From positions 1-64,000 of the forward strand of contig CBDCFL010000021.1 of the NCBI GenBank assembly GCA_965216135.1: a DNA stretch of 64,000 nucleotides. The letters are read 5' to 3'. Positions 35,399 to 44,983 of the stretch are shown here, piece by piece (position 1 is the stretch's first letter; each line of letters starts with the position of its first letter). Position numbers and translations under genes: made by a program. The notes below the pieces were generated by a model. It ran no database searches, had not been told where the DNA came from, and saw only the letters and a program-made list of their open reading frames with translations. Source of the stretch: CBDCFL01 sp965216135. Lineage in GTDB: Bacteria > Pseudomonadota > Alphaproteobacteria > Rhodobacterales > Rhodobacteraceae.

Positions 35399-37825
35399 TC
35401 AGGCAAGCCCTGCCTGGCGCATCAGTTCAGGCGCTTCGGCGGCCAGCAGGCGCTCATGGGCGGTGCCGTCAATAGAAACTTTGCCGACTTCCAGAAGCAG
35501 CGGTGCAGCGAAAGGAGTGACCCGGGCCACGCGCACGAATTCAGTTCGCGCTTTGGTGCGGGTGATCATTTCCTCTATGCGACCGAAATCGACAAGGCCG
35601 CGCTGGGCTTCCTCGCGTGTGATCTGCATGAGCAGGTGATCGGGGTCGTATTTGCGCAATGTGTCGTACAGAATGTCGGAGGAAAATGCCGTCTGCCGCC
35701 CGGATGCGCGGCCATGGATCGAGCGCCGCTCAACCAGCCCGGAAATGGTTGCGGATGTTCGAAAAGTCTTCTTCATGACAGCGTTTCCGGCCAGCCAGGT
35801 CTCAAAAGAGTTGCGCAAGTCCTCTATTTGCAAAAGCGGACCCGGGTCGGTGACCGCGTCAAGACCCCAAATCAACGTCGCATAATCGGTCGCAACGAAG
35901 CCCAGCGGATATTTGGACTGGCGCTCCATCTGCTGGGTCAGCAGCAGGCCCACGGTTTGCATCGCATTGCGGCCTGCAAAGCCGTAGATGCACAGATGCT
36001 CGCGCCCGTCATGGGGGAAACTTTCGATCAACAGGTGATCGGCCGACGGCAGGCGCGACACGGATTGCTGAAGGCGCAGCCAGTCCGCCGTGTGATCGGG
36101 CAGCGCAGACCAATCGCCGCTTTCAAGCAGAGCCAATATGCGGTTGGACAATCGCGTGGAGGTTGCAAACTTGGTGCCGGAGAAAACCGCAAAACGCGGC
36201 TTTCGGCCGGGGTCCGGGCTGACCTGGACCACCAATTCGCGAAGCGCCTCGTAGCGCACGACTTTGCCGCCGATAACAAAGGTGTCGCCCGGTGTCAGGC
36301 TGGCGGCAAAGCCTTCTTCGACCTCGCCAAGCGGCCAGCCGCCGCGACGGTTTTTCAAATGCACATCCAGCGTGTCGGTATCCTGAATGGTGCCGATATT
36401 CATACGAATGCGCTGCGCGGCGCGCGGATCACGCAGCTGCCATGTGCCGTCGGTGCCTTGCATGAGCCGTTGCCAGCGATCGTAGCGCTTGAGGGCGTAA
36501 CCCCCGGTGGCAGCGAATTCCAGGCAATCGAGAAAGGCGGCCTCGGTCAGGTCAGCATAATCCGAAAATCCCGTAACCTGATGATAAAGCGCCATTTGGT
36601 CGAACGGTCCTGCACAGGCGGCGATCAGAATATGCTGACATAGGACATCGCGGGAGCCCGGCCCGCGCGGCTCTCCATCGAGATCGCGCTCGCGCACGGC
36701 CTGCAGGGCGGCGACGCATTCGATGATCTCGAACCGGTTGGCCGGCACCAGCAGCGCTTTGGAGGGCGCATTGTAGCGGTGATTGGCGCGGCCGATCCGC
36801 TGCACCAGGCGTTTGACGTTTTTGGGCGTGCCGACCTGGATCACCAGATCGACATCGCCCCAGTCGATGCCAAGGTCCAGCGAGCCGGTGCAGATGATCG
36901 CCCGAAGCTGCCCCGCGACCATCGCTGCTTCGACCTTTTCGCGTTGCTCGCGCGACAGGCTGCCGTGATGGATGCCTACGGCCAGGTTATCGGTGTTAAT
37001 CTGCCATAGGTTTTGGAAAAAGATCTCCGCCTGAGCGCGGGTGTTGTGAAAGATCAGCGTGGTCTTGTGCTTGCGCACCTGATCGAGAATGGCCGGCAGG
37101 GCATATTTGCCACCGCCACCGGACCAGGGCGGATGTTCTGCGGTTTCCAACATTTGGATGTCGGGGTCGGGACCGGGATCGGCGTTTACGATGTGGCAGG
37201 GCTGGCCGGTCGGTGCCAGATAGCGGCCCATCGCATCGGGGTCCTCGATTGTTGCTGACAGGCCAACGCGCCGGACATTGGCGCAGATCGCCTGCAGCCG
37301 GGTGAGCGCCAGCATCAACTGGGTGCCGCGCTTGTTTTCGGCCAGAGCGTGAATTTCGTCGATGATGATCCGGCTGAGACCGGCGAACATGCGCGGCGCG
37401 TCCTCATAACTCGTCAGAAGGGCTAGCGATTCAGGGGTTGTCAAAAGGATATGCGGCGGGTCGGCGCGCTGGCGTTTTTTGCGGCTGGCGGGCGTGTCGC
37501 CGGTGCGGTCCTCAACCCGGACGGCCAAGCCCATTTCGGCCACCGGTATCAGCAAATTTCGGCGAACATCGGCAGCCAGGGCCATGAGCGGTGAAATGTA
37601 GAGTGTGTGCAATTTTGGTGCGGAATCTTGGGCCAATTCGATCAAGGAAGGCAGGAATCCTGCAAGTGTCTTGCCGCCCCCGGTCGGGGCGATCAGCAGA
37701 TTTACGGGGTTTTCCGCAGCCTCGAGCAAGGCCGTCTGGTGGGGATGAATGTGCCAGCCGCGCGTGGAAAACCACCGCTCGAACTCGGGCGGCAATGACG
37801 GGTTGGATAGACCTTGATCTGGCAA
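35399..37825 (-). CDS. Ligase-associated DEXH helicase (Lhr-like)
   Basis: 808 residues. Motifs: Q-loop HPHQTALLEAA, Walker A LIAPTGGGKTLAGFLP, DEXH box IIDEIHALAENKRG, SAT motif VGLSATIEDP, and QRIGRANHRYNAPSKALLVP (motif VI). A C-terminal Lhr-type region extends to 808. The start is uncertain: TTG 37825 lies directly after a terminator hairpin, and TTG 37795 is an alternative. It is read together with pdeM. Confidence 0.9.
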   Translation of the reverse strand: MPDQGLSNPSLPPEFERWFSTRGWHIHPHQTALLEAAENPVNLLIAPTGGGKTLAGFLPSLIELAQDSAPKLHTLYISPLMALAADVRRNLLIPVAEMGLAVRVEDRTGDTPASRKKRQRADPPHILLTTPESLALLTSYEDAPRMFAGLSRIIIDEIHALAENKRGTQLMLALTRLQAICANVRRVGLSATIEDPDAMGRYLAPTGQPCHIVNADPGPDPDIQMLETAEHPPWSGGGGKYALPAILDQVRKHKTTLIFHNTRAQAEIFFQNLWQINTDNLAVGIHHGSLSREQREKVEAAMVAGQLRAIICTGSLDLGIDWGDVDLVIQVGTPKNVKRLVQRIGRANHRYNAPSKALLVPANRFEIIECVAALQAVRERDLDGEPRGPGSRDVLCQHILIAACAGPFDQMALYHQVTGFSDYADLTEAAFLDCLEFAATGGYALKRYDRWQRLMQGTDGTWQLRDPRAAQRIRMNIGTIQDTDTLDVHLKNRRGGWPLGEVEEGFAASLTPGDTFVIGGKVVRYEALRELVVQVSPDPGRKPRFAVFSGTKFATSTRLSNRILALLESGDWSALPDHTADWLRLQQSVSRLPSADHLLIESFPHDGREHLCIYGFAGRNAMQTVGLLLTQQMERQSKYPLGFVATDYATLIWGLDAVTDPGPLLQIEDLRNSFETWLAGNAVMKKTFRTSATISGLVERRSIHGRASGRQTAFSSDILYDTLRKYDPDHLLMQITREEAQRGLVDFGRIEEMITRTKARTEFVRVARVTPFAAPLLLEVGKVSIDGTAHERLLAAEAPELMRQAGLA

Positions 37826-37855
37826 AAAGAAACGCCCCGGACGTGCTCCGGGGCG
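37826..37855 (-). terminator. Intrinsic terminator of the AAA ATPase gene
   Basis: A 9-bp perfect stem CGCCCCGGA (37833-37841) / TCCGGGGCG (37847-37855) with a 5-base loop is followed on the minus strand by a T-rich run (complement of 37824-37832). It lies between the ATPase stop (37896) and the helicase start, separating the two transcripts. Confidence 0.8.
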
Positions 37856-38627
37856 AGACTATCGGAACATTGGCGGTCAGCGCCAGAGGCGGCGATCAGT
37901 GAATGATCACGGATTCGCGCACAAACATGTTTTCCCAGGCCCGGTCGATCAGATCGGGGCGCATTTGATAGGGAATGCCTTCAAATTCGCAGATCGAGAT
38001 CATCTGATCGACAAGGAAGATCGGTTGATAATTGGCGTAAATATTGTCGATCGTCGGATATTTGTTCTTCATCAGATAGATCAATGTCTCTTCGTCCAGC
38101 GGCATTTTCTGTTTCTTGGCGACCATCGCGAAAATCTTCAGATAGTCGGCCTGACAAGGACCATCGATCTTGATCTTGAAGAAAATCCGTCTGAGCGCGG
38201 CTTTGTCGAATATTTCGTTGGGATGGAAGTTGGTCGAAAAGATCACCAGCGTATCAAACGGGGTCTCAAACTTTTCACCCGATTGCAGGGACAGAATATC
38301 GCGCCCCTCTTCCAGTGGCACGATCCAGCGGTTGACCAGTGCCTGCGGCGGCTCGGACTGACGGCCAAGGTCATCGACGATGAAGATGCCGCCGGTCGAT
38401 TTGAGCTGTAGCGGCGCCTGATAGGTGCGCGACGTGGGGTTATAAACCAAATTCAGCATATCCAGCGACAACTCGCCGCCTGTAATCACTGTCGGGCGCT
38501 CGCACAGGACATAACGGCGGTCATAGCGGTTGGAAGTGCGGCGCAGGCTGTTTGGATCGTCTTGCAGTTCTTCGGCAATGGTATGCACGATGGGGTCATA
38601 AACGGTGATGACCTGGCCGGAATATTC

Positions 38628-39739
38628 CGTGCCTATCCGGTTGTCACCCACACCCACTACATCTAGGGTGCTCGCAGTCGCCCGAGTAAAGCTCGGCGTA
38701 AGTGGGAGCGGTGACATCGCCAGCGATTCCGAGCAGGGACCGGAAGGCGTTGAACGGGCAGAACCGCCTGTTGAAGCGGAAGGTGAACTCGTTGAGGTAG
38801 GCTTGGAGGTGCTGGTGGCTCACGCCGTGATGAATGCCACTCAGCCACGTCTTCAGGTTGGCGAAGACGAGATGAATGATCGGCAGATACTCCTCAGCGA
38901 CCTGGGAGTTGCCTCGCTCGGCGACGGCGAGGTGTTTGTAGCCGCGCTTGGCGAGGCTGGTATAGCCGGACCAATCGTCGGTGATGACCGACGCACCCGA
39001 AGTAACGGCGCCCTCGACAAAGCCGCAGAGCGATTCCGCGCTGCGGTCTGGCACGACAGCGAGTCGGACACGTCCGGCGTAGCGACCGCCCTTCCGCTTA
39101 TCGAGCTTGGTTCCCGGCTTGCGCTGTCGCACTTCAACGGCGCTGGCGACAAGAAGCTTGTGGTGAACGCCCCGGCCCTTGCCGCGCGTGCGGCCGCCGA
39201 CCCAGGTTTCGTCGACTTCGGCATGGTCGCAGGCCTCGCTGCCGATGCGGTCCTGATCCGGCCGAACCATACCAGCGCGGAGCTTGTGGAGGATCTGAAA
39301 GGCGGTTTCGTAACGGGAAAGCCCGACCTGGCGCTGGAACTGTGTGGCAGACATGCCGGGCGTCTGGCTGGCAACCAGATAGGCCGCCCAGAACCATACG
39401 CCCAGCGACGTATGGGAGCGCTCCATGACCGTCCCCGCCGTCAGCCCGGTGTCGCGGCGGCACTTTCGACAGCGCAAGACGCCGGGCCGGCTGGTGAAGC
39501 GGAACGGCTCTGCCGCCGTCTGGCAATGGGGGCAGACGAACCCGTCACCCCACCGCGCCTTCTCCAGGTAGGCGGCACAGGCCGCGTCATCCGGGAAAAG
39601 TCGTTGAAACTCGGGAAACGACCGCGGAAACGAAAGGTCTTCGCGCTGCGGAACATCCATCCCCGCTTCGTCCGCCTCCCGAGCCACTCGACGCCACACC
39701 CTACATATAGTGGGTGTGGGTGACAACCGGATAGGCACG
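38628..39739 (-). mobile_element. IS1595-family element in the AAA ATPase gene
   Basis: 1112 bases. The inverted repeats start CGTGCCTATCCGGTTGTCAC at 38628 and have the complement ending at 39739, identical over about 32 bases. The 8-base palindromic target GAATATTC is duplicated at 38620-38627 and 39740-39747. Perfect repeats and duplication indicate a recent, complete copy. Confidence 0.95.
38644..39660 (-). CDS. IS1595-family transposase
   Basis: 338 residues from the Met at 39660 (MDVPQREDLSFPRSFPEF). An N-terminal zinc ribbon (FVCPHCQTAA, LRCRKCRRDTGLTAGTVMER) precedes the DDE-type ISXO2 core: HAEVDETWVGGRTRGKGRG, VITDDWSGYTSL and HLVFANLKTWLSGIHHGVSH. All motifs are present. Because no stop precedes it, the reading frame is also fused to the upstream ATPase fragment, giving a 559-codon open frame; this is a product of the insertion, not an ancestral fusion. 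Confidence 0.93.
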   Translation of the reverse strand: MDVPQREDLSFPRSFPEFQRLFPDDAACAAYLEKARWGDGFVCPHCQTAAEPFRFTSRPGVLRCRKCRRDTGLTAGTVMERSHTSLGVWFWAAYLVASQTPGMSATQFQRQVGLSRYETAFQILHKLRAGMVRPDQDRIGSEACDHAEVDETWVGGRTRGKGRGVHHKLLVASAVEVRQRKPGTKLDKRKGGRYAGRVRLAVVPDRSAESLCGFVEGAVTSGASVITDDWSGYTSLAKRGYKHLAVAERGNSQVAEEYLPIIHLVFANLKTWLSGIHHGVSHQHLQAYLNEFTFRFNRRFCPFNAFRSLLGIAGDVTAPTYAELYSGDCEHPRCSGCG

Positions 39740-40399
39740 GAATATTCTATCGCGCGCGGAACGAAAATGTTGTCGCCCAGCGCATCGCGGACACCGTTAG
39801 AGATCGACGACTTGCCGTTGCCAGGCGGACCATACATCAGGATCGAACGACCAGCCGAAACCGCGGGCCCGAGATGGTCCAAAAGCTCATCTGGCAGGAT
39901 CAGATGGCCCATCGCACCGATCAGCTGATCGCGCGTCCCCTGAATGTTGCGGATCGACTGGCGCTTGACCTGTTCGTTGTATCTTCCATCGGAATGGGCA
40001 TCGCGCCGTAATATTCCGACTGGCTGAGCGCGTCGAGCGCGCGCTTTGCCGGCATCGGTGAGCTGATAGCCCATTTCGCCGCCGGAATTGGCGTGCAGGG
40101 TGCCGGTGGCTTCCACCAATTTTTGCTCGCGCGCCAGGTCAATCAGTTCCTGTGTTACATTGACCGGCAGGCACATGACGTGCGCTAGGTCCGTGACCTG
40201 GTCGAGGTTTTGGCGAAACATTGTTTTCAGCAAAATGTCACGCATCATCACAATCGACAGGCCCGCGTCCTCGAGCGAACGCGGCACCGGAGGGGCGAGA
40301 ACATTTGGGGTTTGCATATTCATTGGTCGATCCCTGACACTGCTCTTTCAACGCCCACCACGCACGTGTAACCTGCGCGAAAACGCACAGGAAACAGAT

Positions 40400-42034
40400 A
40401 TGAGCAGACCCCATCCTGCAGTTTTATTGGGCTTTTTTGTGGCGGTAATCGTTGCAATCTGTGGAGTGACGTTGCTGAAGGGCGGCCTGTTGCTGGGCAA
40501 GCACGAAGGCGACACTTTCCACTTGATCGCGATCGTGTTCCGCATGGCAGAAGGTCAGTGGCCGCATCTTGATTTTGTCACCCCGATCGGTGCGCTGGCG
40601 TTTTGGCCGATTGCGTTTTTCGTCGATCGCGGATGGGGCATCGGGACTTCGATCATACTTGGCCAGGCTCTGTCGGCGGTTGCGGTCCTGCCGGCGCTTT
40701 GGTGGGCTGCGCTGACACGGCTGAGTGGCTTGGCGGCGCCGCTGTTCGGGCTATTCGTGCTGGTGCTGATAATGGCGCTTGTGCATGGCGAGGCGGAACG
40801 GTCGGTTTCCATCTCCATGCATTACAACCGCTGGGCATGGGCGGTGACGTTTGTTGTACTGCTGACCGCGGTGATGGCACCGCTGGGGCAAGCCCGATCC
40901 GCCATCGACGGGGCGATCATCGGCGCGGGAATGTTTGCGCTGTTGTTGATCAAGGTGACGTATTTCGGCGCATTCGCGGTGCCGGTCTTGCTGGCCCTGC
41001 TGCTGCGACGGGCATATTCGACCTTGTTTGCGGCATTGTTGGCGGGGGTCGCTCTGATCGCCGCACTCAGCTTTGTGGCGGGAACAGAATTCTGGCTGGC
41101 CTATGCGGGCGATCTTTTGTCTGTGGCGGGGTCGGATGTGCGGCCATTCCCCTCAGAACCGCTGGGCGCGGTCATGGGCGCGCCGGCCTATCTGGGTGCG
41201 AGCCTGATCCTGCTCTTTTCCGTCATCGTGCTGCGACAGGCAGGTCAGGATCTGGCCGGATTGATCTTGCTTTTGCTGGCGCCTGGCTTTTTTTACGTGA
41301 CATATCAGAACTTTGCCAACGATCCGCAGTGGCTTTTGCTGCTTGGAGTATTGCTGTTGGCGCATGTGCCCGAAATGCACATTCGCAATGGCCTTGGCTG
41401 GAATATGCGCAACGCCATTCGCATGGCCGCCGTTGTCGCGCTGGCCTTCGCGGCACCATCTTTTTTCAATCTCGGCTATTCGCCGTTTCGCCATCTCAAT
41501 CTGGACAGCGAGGCCTATGTGCCGTTTTTTGCGCGCTCTGATGTGCATGGCGATCTGTTTGCCGCGCGGGTCCGTGCCCAGCGGGTGGAACAGCGTGGCC
41601 CGCTGGATGTTGCCGGGACCGGGCTGGTTGCCTTTGCCGACATTGAAGAGGCGATCGAACCGACGGTATTTCGCGGCGAGAGCCTGCCGATCTGCTCAAT
41701 CGAGCTGGGCGTGATCGCCTGGTTTGACGAGATTACCCGCGATCTGGAACAGGCCGGATTGGCCGGGCCGGACAAGTCGATCTTTGCCGCGGATTTGTTC
41801 TCATCACATTGGCTTTTTGGCGATTTTGCACCGGTGAAGAACGGCGCACCCTGGTATTATGGTGGTCTGCCGGGGATCGAGAATGCCGATTATCTGCTCG
41901 TGCCGTTGTGTCCGGTTACGTATGCGGTCCGCGATTCCATATTGAGCGATATTGAAAGCGGGCCATATTCGGTGAGTGAAATCAGGCGAACCAAACTTTA
42001 CGTGCTTTTCAGCATCTCAAAACTGGCGAGCTGA
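40400..42034 (+). CDS. Polytopic membrane protein, unknown function
   Basis: 544 residues from ATG 40400, behind AGGAAAC. About ten transmembrane segments occupy residues 8-370, with an early extracytoplasmic loop (GKHEGDTFHLIAIVFRMAEG) and FVTPIGALAFWPIAFF. A ~170-residue soluble C-terminal domain follows. The layout resembles GT-C-type glycosyltransferases or polysaccharide-associated membrane proteins, but no catalytic motif is certain. Divergent from the ATPase, 76 bases apart. Confidence 0.6.
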   Translation: MSRPHPAVLLGFFVAVIVAICGVTLLKGGLLLGKHEGDTFHLIAIVFRMAEGQWPHLDFVTPIGALAFWPIAFFVDRGWGIGTSIILGQALSAVAVLPALWWAALTRLSGLAAPLFGLFVLVLIMALVHGEAERSVSISMHYNRWAWAVTFVVLLTAVMAPLGQARSAIDGAIIGAGMFALLLIKVTYFGAFAVPVLLALLLRRAYSTLFAALLAGVALIAALSFVAGTEFWLAYAGDLLSVAGSDVRPFPSEPLGAVMGAPAYLGASLILLFSVIVLRQAGQDLAGLILLLLAPGFFYVTYQNFANDPQWLLLLGVLLLAHVPEMHIRNGLGWNMRNAIRMAAVVALAFAAPSFFNLGYSPFRHLNLDSEAYVPFFARSDVHGDLFAARVRAQRVEQRGPLDVAGTGLVAFADIEEAIEPTVFRGESLPICSIELGVIAWFDEITRDLEQAGLAGPDKSIFAADLFSSHWLFGDFAPVKNGAPWYYGGLPGIENADYLLVPLCPVTYAVRDSILSDIESGPYSVSEIRRTKLYVLFSISKLAS

Positions 42035-42110
42035 TCAGGGCGACTTGACCGACTTTGTCAGGTGCCGAACGCCAGAGCCGCCAGCAGATAAAATGCCAGC
42101 GTCGTGCTTA

Positions 42111-43079
42111 GAGTCCGTCCGGAGACTTTATGTAGGATTACAGAGTTTTCGGAGCATGAGTCGAATGGACGCGAGCTTGATGAAGGCGAGCGCGTTGCGG
42201 TTGAGGTTCTCCCAGTCCTTGGCCAGTCGGCGGCAGCGGTTGAGCCAGGCGATGGTGCGTTCGACCACCCAACGCCTGGGCTGGACGACGAAGCCCTTCA
42301 CCCGATCGGATCGCTTGACGATCTCGGTCTCGAGATCGGGCAGGATGCCGGCCAGGGCGCGGTGAAAGACCGGCCCCTGATAGGCGCTGTCGGCGAACAA
42401 TTTCCCGAGAAAGGGAAACAGACCGAACAAGGTCGCCAGCAGCGCGAGACCGCCGTCGCGATCCTGAACGTCGGCGGCGGTGACGATGCCGTGCAGCAGC
42501 AAGCCTTGCGTATCGACCAGAACATGCCGCTTCTTGCCCTTGATCAACTTGCCGGCATCGAAGCCGTGGCTGTCGATGCGAGCCCCCCTTTTTCAGCGCT
42601 TTTCACACTCTGACTGTCGATGATGCAGGCCGTGGGGCTGGCTTCGCGCGCGGCTTTCTCGCGGCACTTGAGGTAGAGCGCATGATGGATGCGATCCAGC
42701 GTGCCGTCCCAGTTCCACAGGCCGAGGTACTCATGCACGGTGCTTCTGGGCGGCAAATCCTTGGGCAGCGCGCGCCACTGGCAGCCGGTGCTCAGAATGT
42801 ACATCACGCCGTTGATCACCTCGCGGATAGCGACGCGCCGTTTGCCGCCGCCGGGCTTGCCCGGCGGGATCAGCGGCTCGATATGCGCCCATTCCGCATC
42901 GGTCAGGTCGCTCGGATAACGCAGTTTGTCGCGGTTGTAGCGCGGGCGGTTGTCGGCAGTCCACATGGGGCACCTCAAGAGCAAATTCACCACCCCAGAG
43001 AATCACAGCTGATTCAGCTCTTCAAGAGGGGGTGCCGGATAACCGATTCATCCGACTCATAAAGTCCCCGGACGGACAC
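42111..43079 (-). mobile_element. IS5-family element (IS427-like) in the prepilin peptidase gene
   Basis: 969 bases. The ends GAGTCCGTCCGGAGACTTTA (42111) and the complement of TAAAGTCCCCGGACGGACAC (to 43079) are imperfect repeats, flanked by TTA on both sides (42108-42110 and 43080-43082). Removing it with one TTA restores the host gene. Confidence 0.92.
42128..42966 (-). CDS. IS5-family transposase, two frames
   Basis: The first frame starts at ATG 42966 (MWTADNRPRYNRDK) behind GAGGTG and includes DLTDAEWAHIEPLIPP and the first catalytic Asp in CIIDSQSVKSAEKGG. The second frame carries HGFDAGKLIKGKKRHVLVDT, LFADSAYQGPVF and the final WVVERTIAWLNRCRRLAKDW with the catalytic Glu. The frames overlap at an A5G6 run (complement of 42584-42594). 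This layout is normal for the IS427 subgroup, which fuses them by frameshifting. Confidence 0.88.
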
Positions 43080-43527
43080 TTAGCGCCAGTCCCATGGGGA
43101 ATTTCTTGGAATCCCAGGATACCCAACCTGGCGCGGCTCGCTTGATCGCTCGCACGCGCCGCGCCAGGCGGTGAGTGGCAACCGATGACAGCAAGACCCC
43201 GGCAAACAGATATACGACAAACGCCCCGTCGCCGTGGTCAAAAAACGGTGCCATGGCAGCAGCGAATTTGATGTCGCCAGCGCCGATACCGCCGATCAGG
43301 TAAAGGCCAAAACCAATCGCCAGCACACCCAGACCGGTCACCAGCCGCCAGATATAGATGTCGAGGGGCAGGGCGATGAGGCCGACAAAAATGAATACGA
43401 CCAAGAGCGACATGACCGCGATATTGGGGATTATCATCCGCGACAGGTCGCTCCAGGCGACCCAGAGCGTGATCGGCAGAACAAATGGCAGGAACCACGC
43501 GGCGGACCAGACTGTGGCAGTCATGGT

Positions 43528-44388
43528 CTAGTTCACGACGTTTTCTTCCAGCGCGCGAAGTGATCTGACAGCGGCGTCGAAATGTTGCGGATGGGTGTCT
43601 ATCGCCTGTTTGAGCAGGCTCTTGCCGGTCAAAATATCCCCTTGTTTGATCGCGGCAAGGGCTGCTGTGTACAGCAATTGCGCGCGCTCAACCTGGCTCA
43701 TCGGCACCACGGGCAGATCGTAGTTTCGCTGCGCAGCGCGCGCCAAAACCAGGTTGTTTTTGGCGGTAAAGAGCGTGCTGTCGTATTGCAGGGACTCTCC
43801 GAACAGCGTTTCCGCCTCGCGGAAATCACCGCGGGTAAGTTTGGAAAAGCCCCAGTTGTTCAAAACGCCCGCCGGCTGCGTGGTCAGCCCCACAGCGGTT
43901 TCATAAAAGCTGTCGGCGTTGGACCATTCCTGATTGCTGTCGGCGACCATGGCTTCGAGCCGGTAGCGTTTGAACGATTCGTGGGTTGGCGGGATATCGT
44001 CGAGAACACTTTCAGCCTCGTCCCATTCGCCCAGGCGTATCAGGCTGTCGGCCCAACTCACCTGGTCGGAGGGTTCGGAATTGGGATGGGCCACGACCTT
44101 TTCCCAGACAGTGGCGGCCTCTCTGGTGCTGCCGGCGCGGACCAGCGACTGCGCCAGCCCTCGCAACAAATCCACCCGGTCGAGGTTTGCGGAAGCCGCG
44201 CGCTTGAAATAGTTGACCGCCTCGCTGGGATCGGCCGCTGTCAGCATCAAGTGGCTGAGGTTCGCTTCGTCGATCACATCCAGATCGCCCAGGGGCTCTC
44301 TAACGGTTGCGTTCGGATCTTCGCAGGACCCAAGGGCCATCAGCCCCGCAAAGCACAAAATAACAGGAAAATACCGGCGCATCGCCAT
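43528..44388 (-). CDS. TPR lipoprotein of the Tad locus
   Basis: 286 residues from ATG 44388. Signal peptide with a lipobox-like ALGSC (Cys22), then several TPR units (SEAVNYFKRAASANLDRVDL, GWDEAES-type repeats, VLNNWGFSKLTRGDFREAETL). TadD-type TPR lipoproteins help assemble the Tad outer-membrane machinery. Four bases upstream of the prepilin peptidase start, in the same operon. Confidence 0.8.
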   Translation of the reverse strand: MAMRRYFPVILCFAGLMALGSCEDPNATVREPLGDLDVIDEANLSHLMLTAADPSEAVNYFKRAASANLDRVDLLRGLAQSLVRAGSTREAATVWEKVVAHPNSEPSDQVSWADSLIRLGEWDEAESVLDDIPPTHESFKRYRLEAMVADSNQEWSNADSFYETAVGLTTQPAGVLNNWGFSKLTRGDFREAETLFGESLQYDSTLFTAKNNLVLARAAQRNYDLPVVPMSQVERAQLLYTAALAAIKQGDILTGKSLLKQAIDTHPQHFDAAVRSLRALEENVVN

Positions 44389-44424
44389 CAATCCTCGCAC
44401 TGCTGCTTGGGCCTTCGTTTATTA

Positions 44425-44982
44425 TTATTGCGTCGACATCAACAGATAATCGCCGGTTCCACGCCGGATCAGATCAAAGGCCGCTTCCTCGGGCTCAGAA
44501 TAACTGGCGATTTCGAGATTTGCGAGGGCGAGCTGCAAATTCTGGCGGATTTCCGCACTTTCGCCACTATCAAGCGCAAAGGCGGTTTTCAGCACGGTCA
44601 CGGATTCACCCCACTGACCAGTTTCCATCAATACCGCGCCCAGGTTGTTCCAGGCCGGGACATATCGATTGTCCAGGGATAAGGCCTGACGCAGATTGTC
44701 TTCGGCCTGGTTGAGACGGGCGAGGTGAAAATTGGCGGTGCCGATCGAGGCGAGGATCTGGGCGGTCAGCCCCTGACGGCCAGCGGCGCGGAAATAACTT
44801 TTCAGGGCCAGTTCGTATTCGCGCGCCTCCATCAGCCGATGGCCGACCAGCATTGGGTCTACATTCGTGCCTTGGGTATCCAGTCCGGGCGCGGATACGT
44901 CGTCTGGCGTAAAGAAATTGCTTTGCTCGCACGCCGAAAGCAGCCCGAAGGCCGCCATCCACACCACCCAGTTTTTGATCAC
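44425..44982 (-). CDS. tadD: TadD-like TPR lipoprotein
   Basis: 185 residues from GTG 44982, overlapping the end of tadC. Lipobox GLLSACEQ, then TPR repeats (YELALKSYFRAAGRQGLTAQ, RLNQAEDNLRQALSLDNRYV, PAWNNLGAVLMETGQWGESV). Position directly after tadBC and the lipoprotein signal fit TadD. The second TPR lipoprotein follows 36 bases later. Confidence 0.8.
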   Translation of the reverse strand: MIKNWVVWMAAFGLLSACEQSNFFTPDDVSAPGLDTQGTNVDPMLVGHRLMEAREYELALKSYFRAAGRQGLTAQILASIGTANFHLARLNQAEDNLRQALSLDNRYVPAWNNLGAVLMETGQWGESVTVLKTAFALDSGESAEIRQNLQLALANLEIASYSEPEEAAFDLIRRGTGDYLLMSTQ

Positions 44983-44983
44983 A

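Larger units (their letters stand above)
37896..40323 (-). pseudogene. AAA ATPase of the Tad region, split by IS1595
   Basis: The N-terminal part (40323 to 39740) has a winged-helix-like region and Walker A LMYGPPGNGKSSI (162-174). It is interrupted after RAIEY by an IS1595 element. Removing the element and one 8-base duplication joins RAIEY to SGQVITVYDPIVHTIA, and the frame runs to 37896 with IFIVDDLGRQ (Walker B) and VIFSTNFHPNEIF. A second disturbance lies at about 39985-40045: a +1/-1 pair scrambles some 20 residues (the other frame reads LDALSQSEYYGAMPIPMED). Such ATPases are found near tad pilus genes in Alphaproteobacteria; the role is not established. Confidence 0.85.
42058..43524 (-). 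pseudogene. Prepilin peptidase (CpaA/TadV type), interrupted by IS5
   Basis: From ATG 43524 the frame encodes an A24 peptidase-like membrane protein with aspartates in AWSDLSRMIIPN and the GxGD motif GGIGAGDIKFAAA, plus four to five hydrophobic segments. The IS5 element enters after FPMGLALS. Without it (and one TTA) the frame continues STTLAFYLLAALAFGT and stops at 42058-42060, giving 164 residues. The GxGD site is retained in the truncated form, but the last helix is replaced. Confidence 0.88.

Noticed and set aside
38644..40323. Novel natural fusion of an AAA ATPase with a transposase
   Set aside because: The perfect inverted repeats and GAATATTC duplication show it is a simple insertion, and the ATPase frame resumes on the other side.
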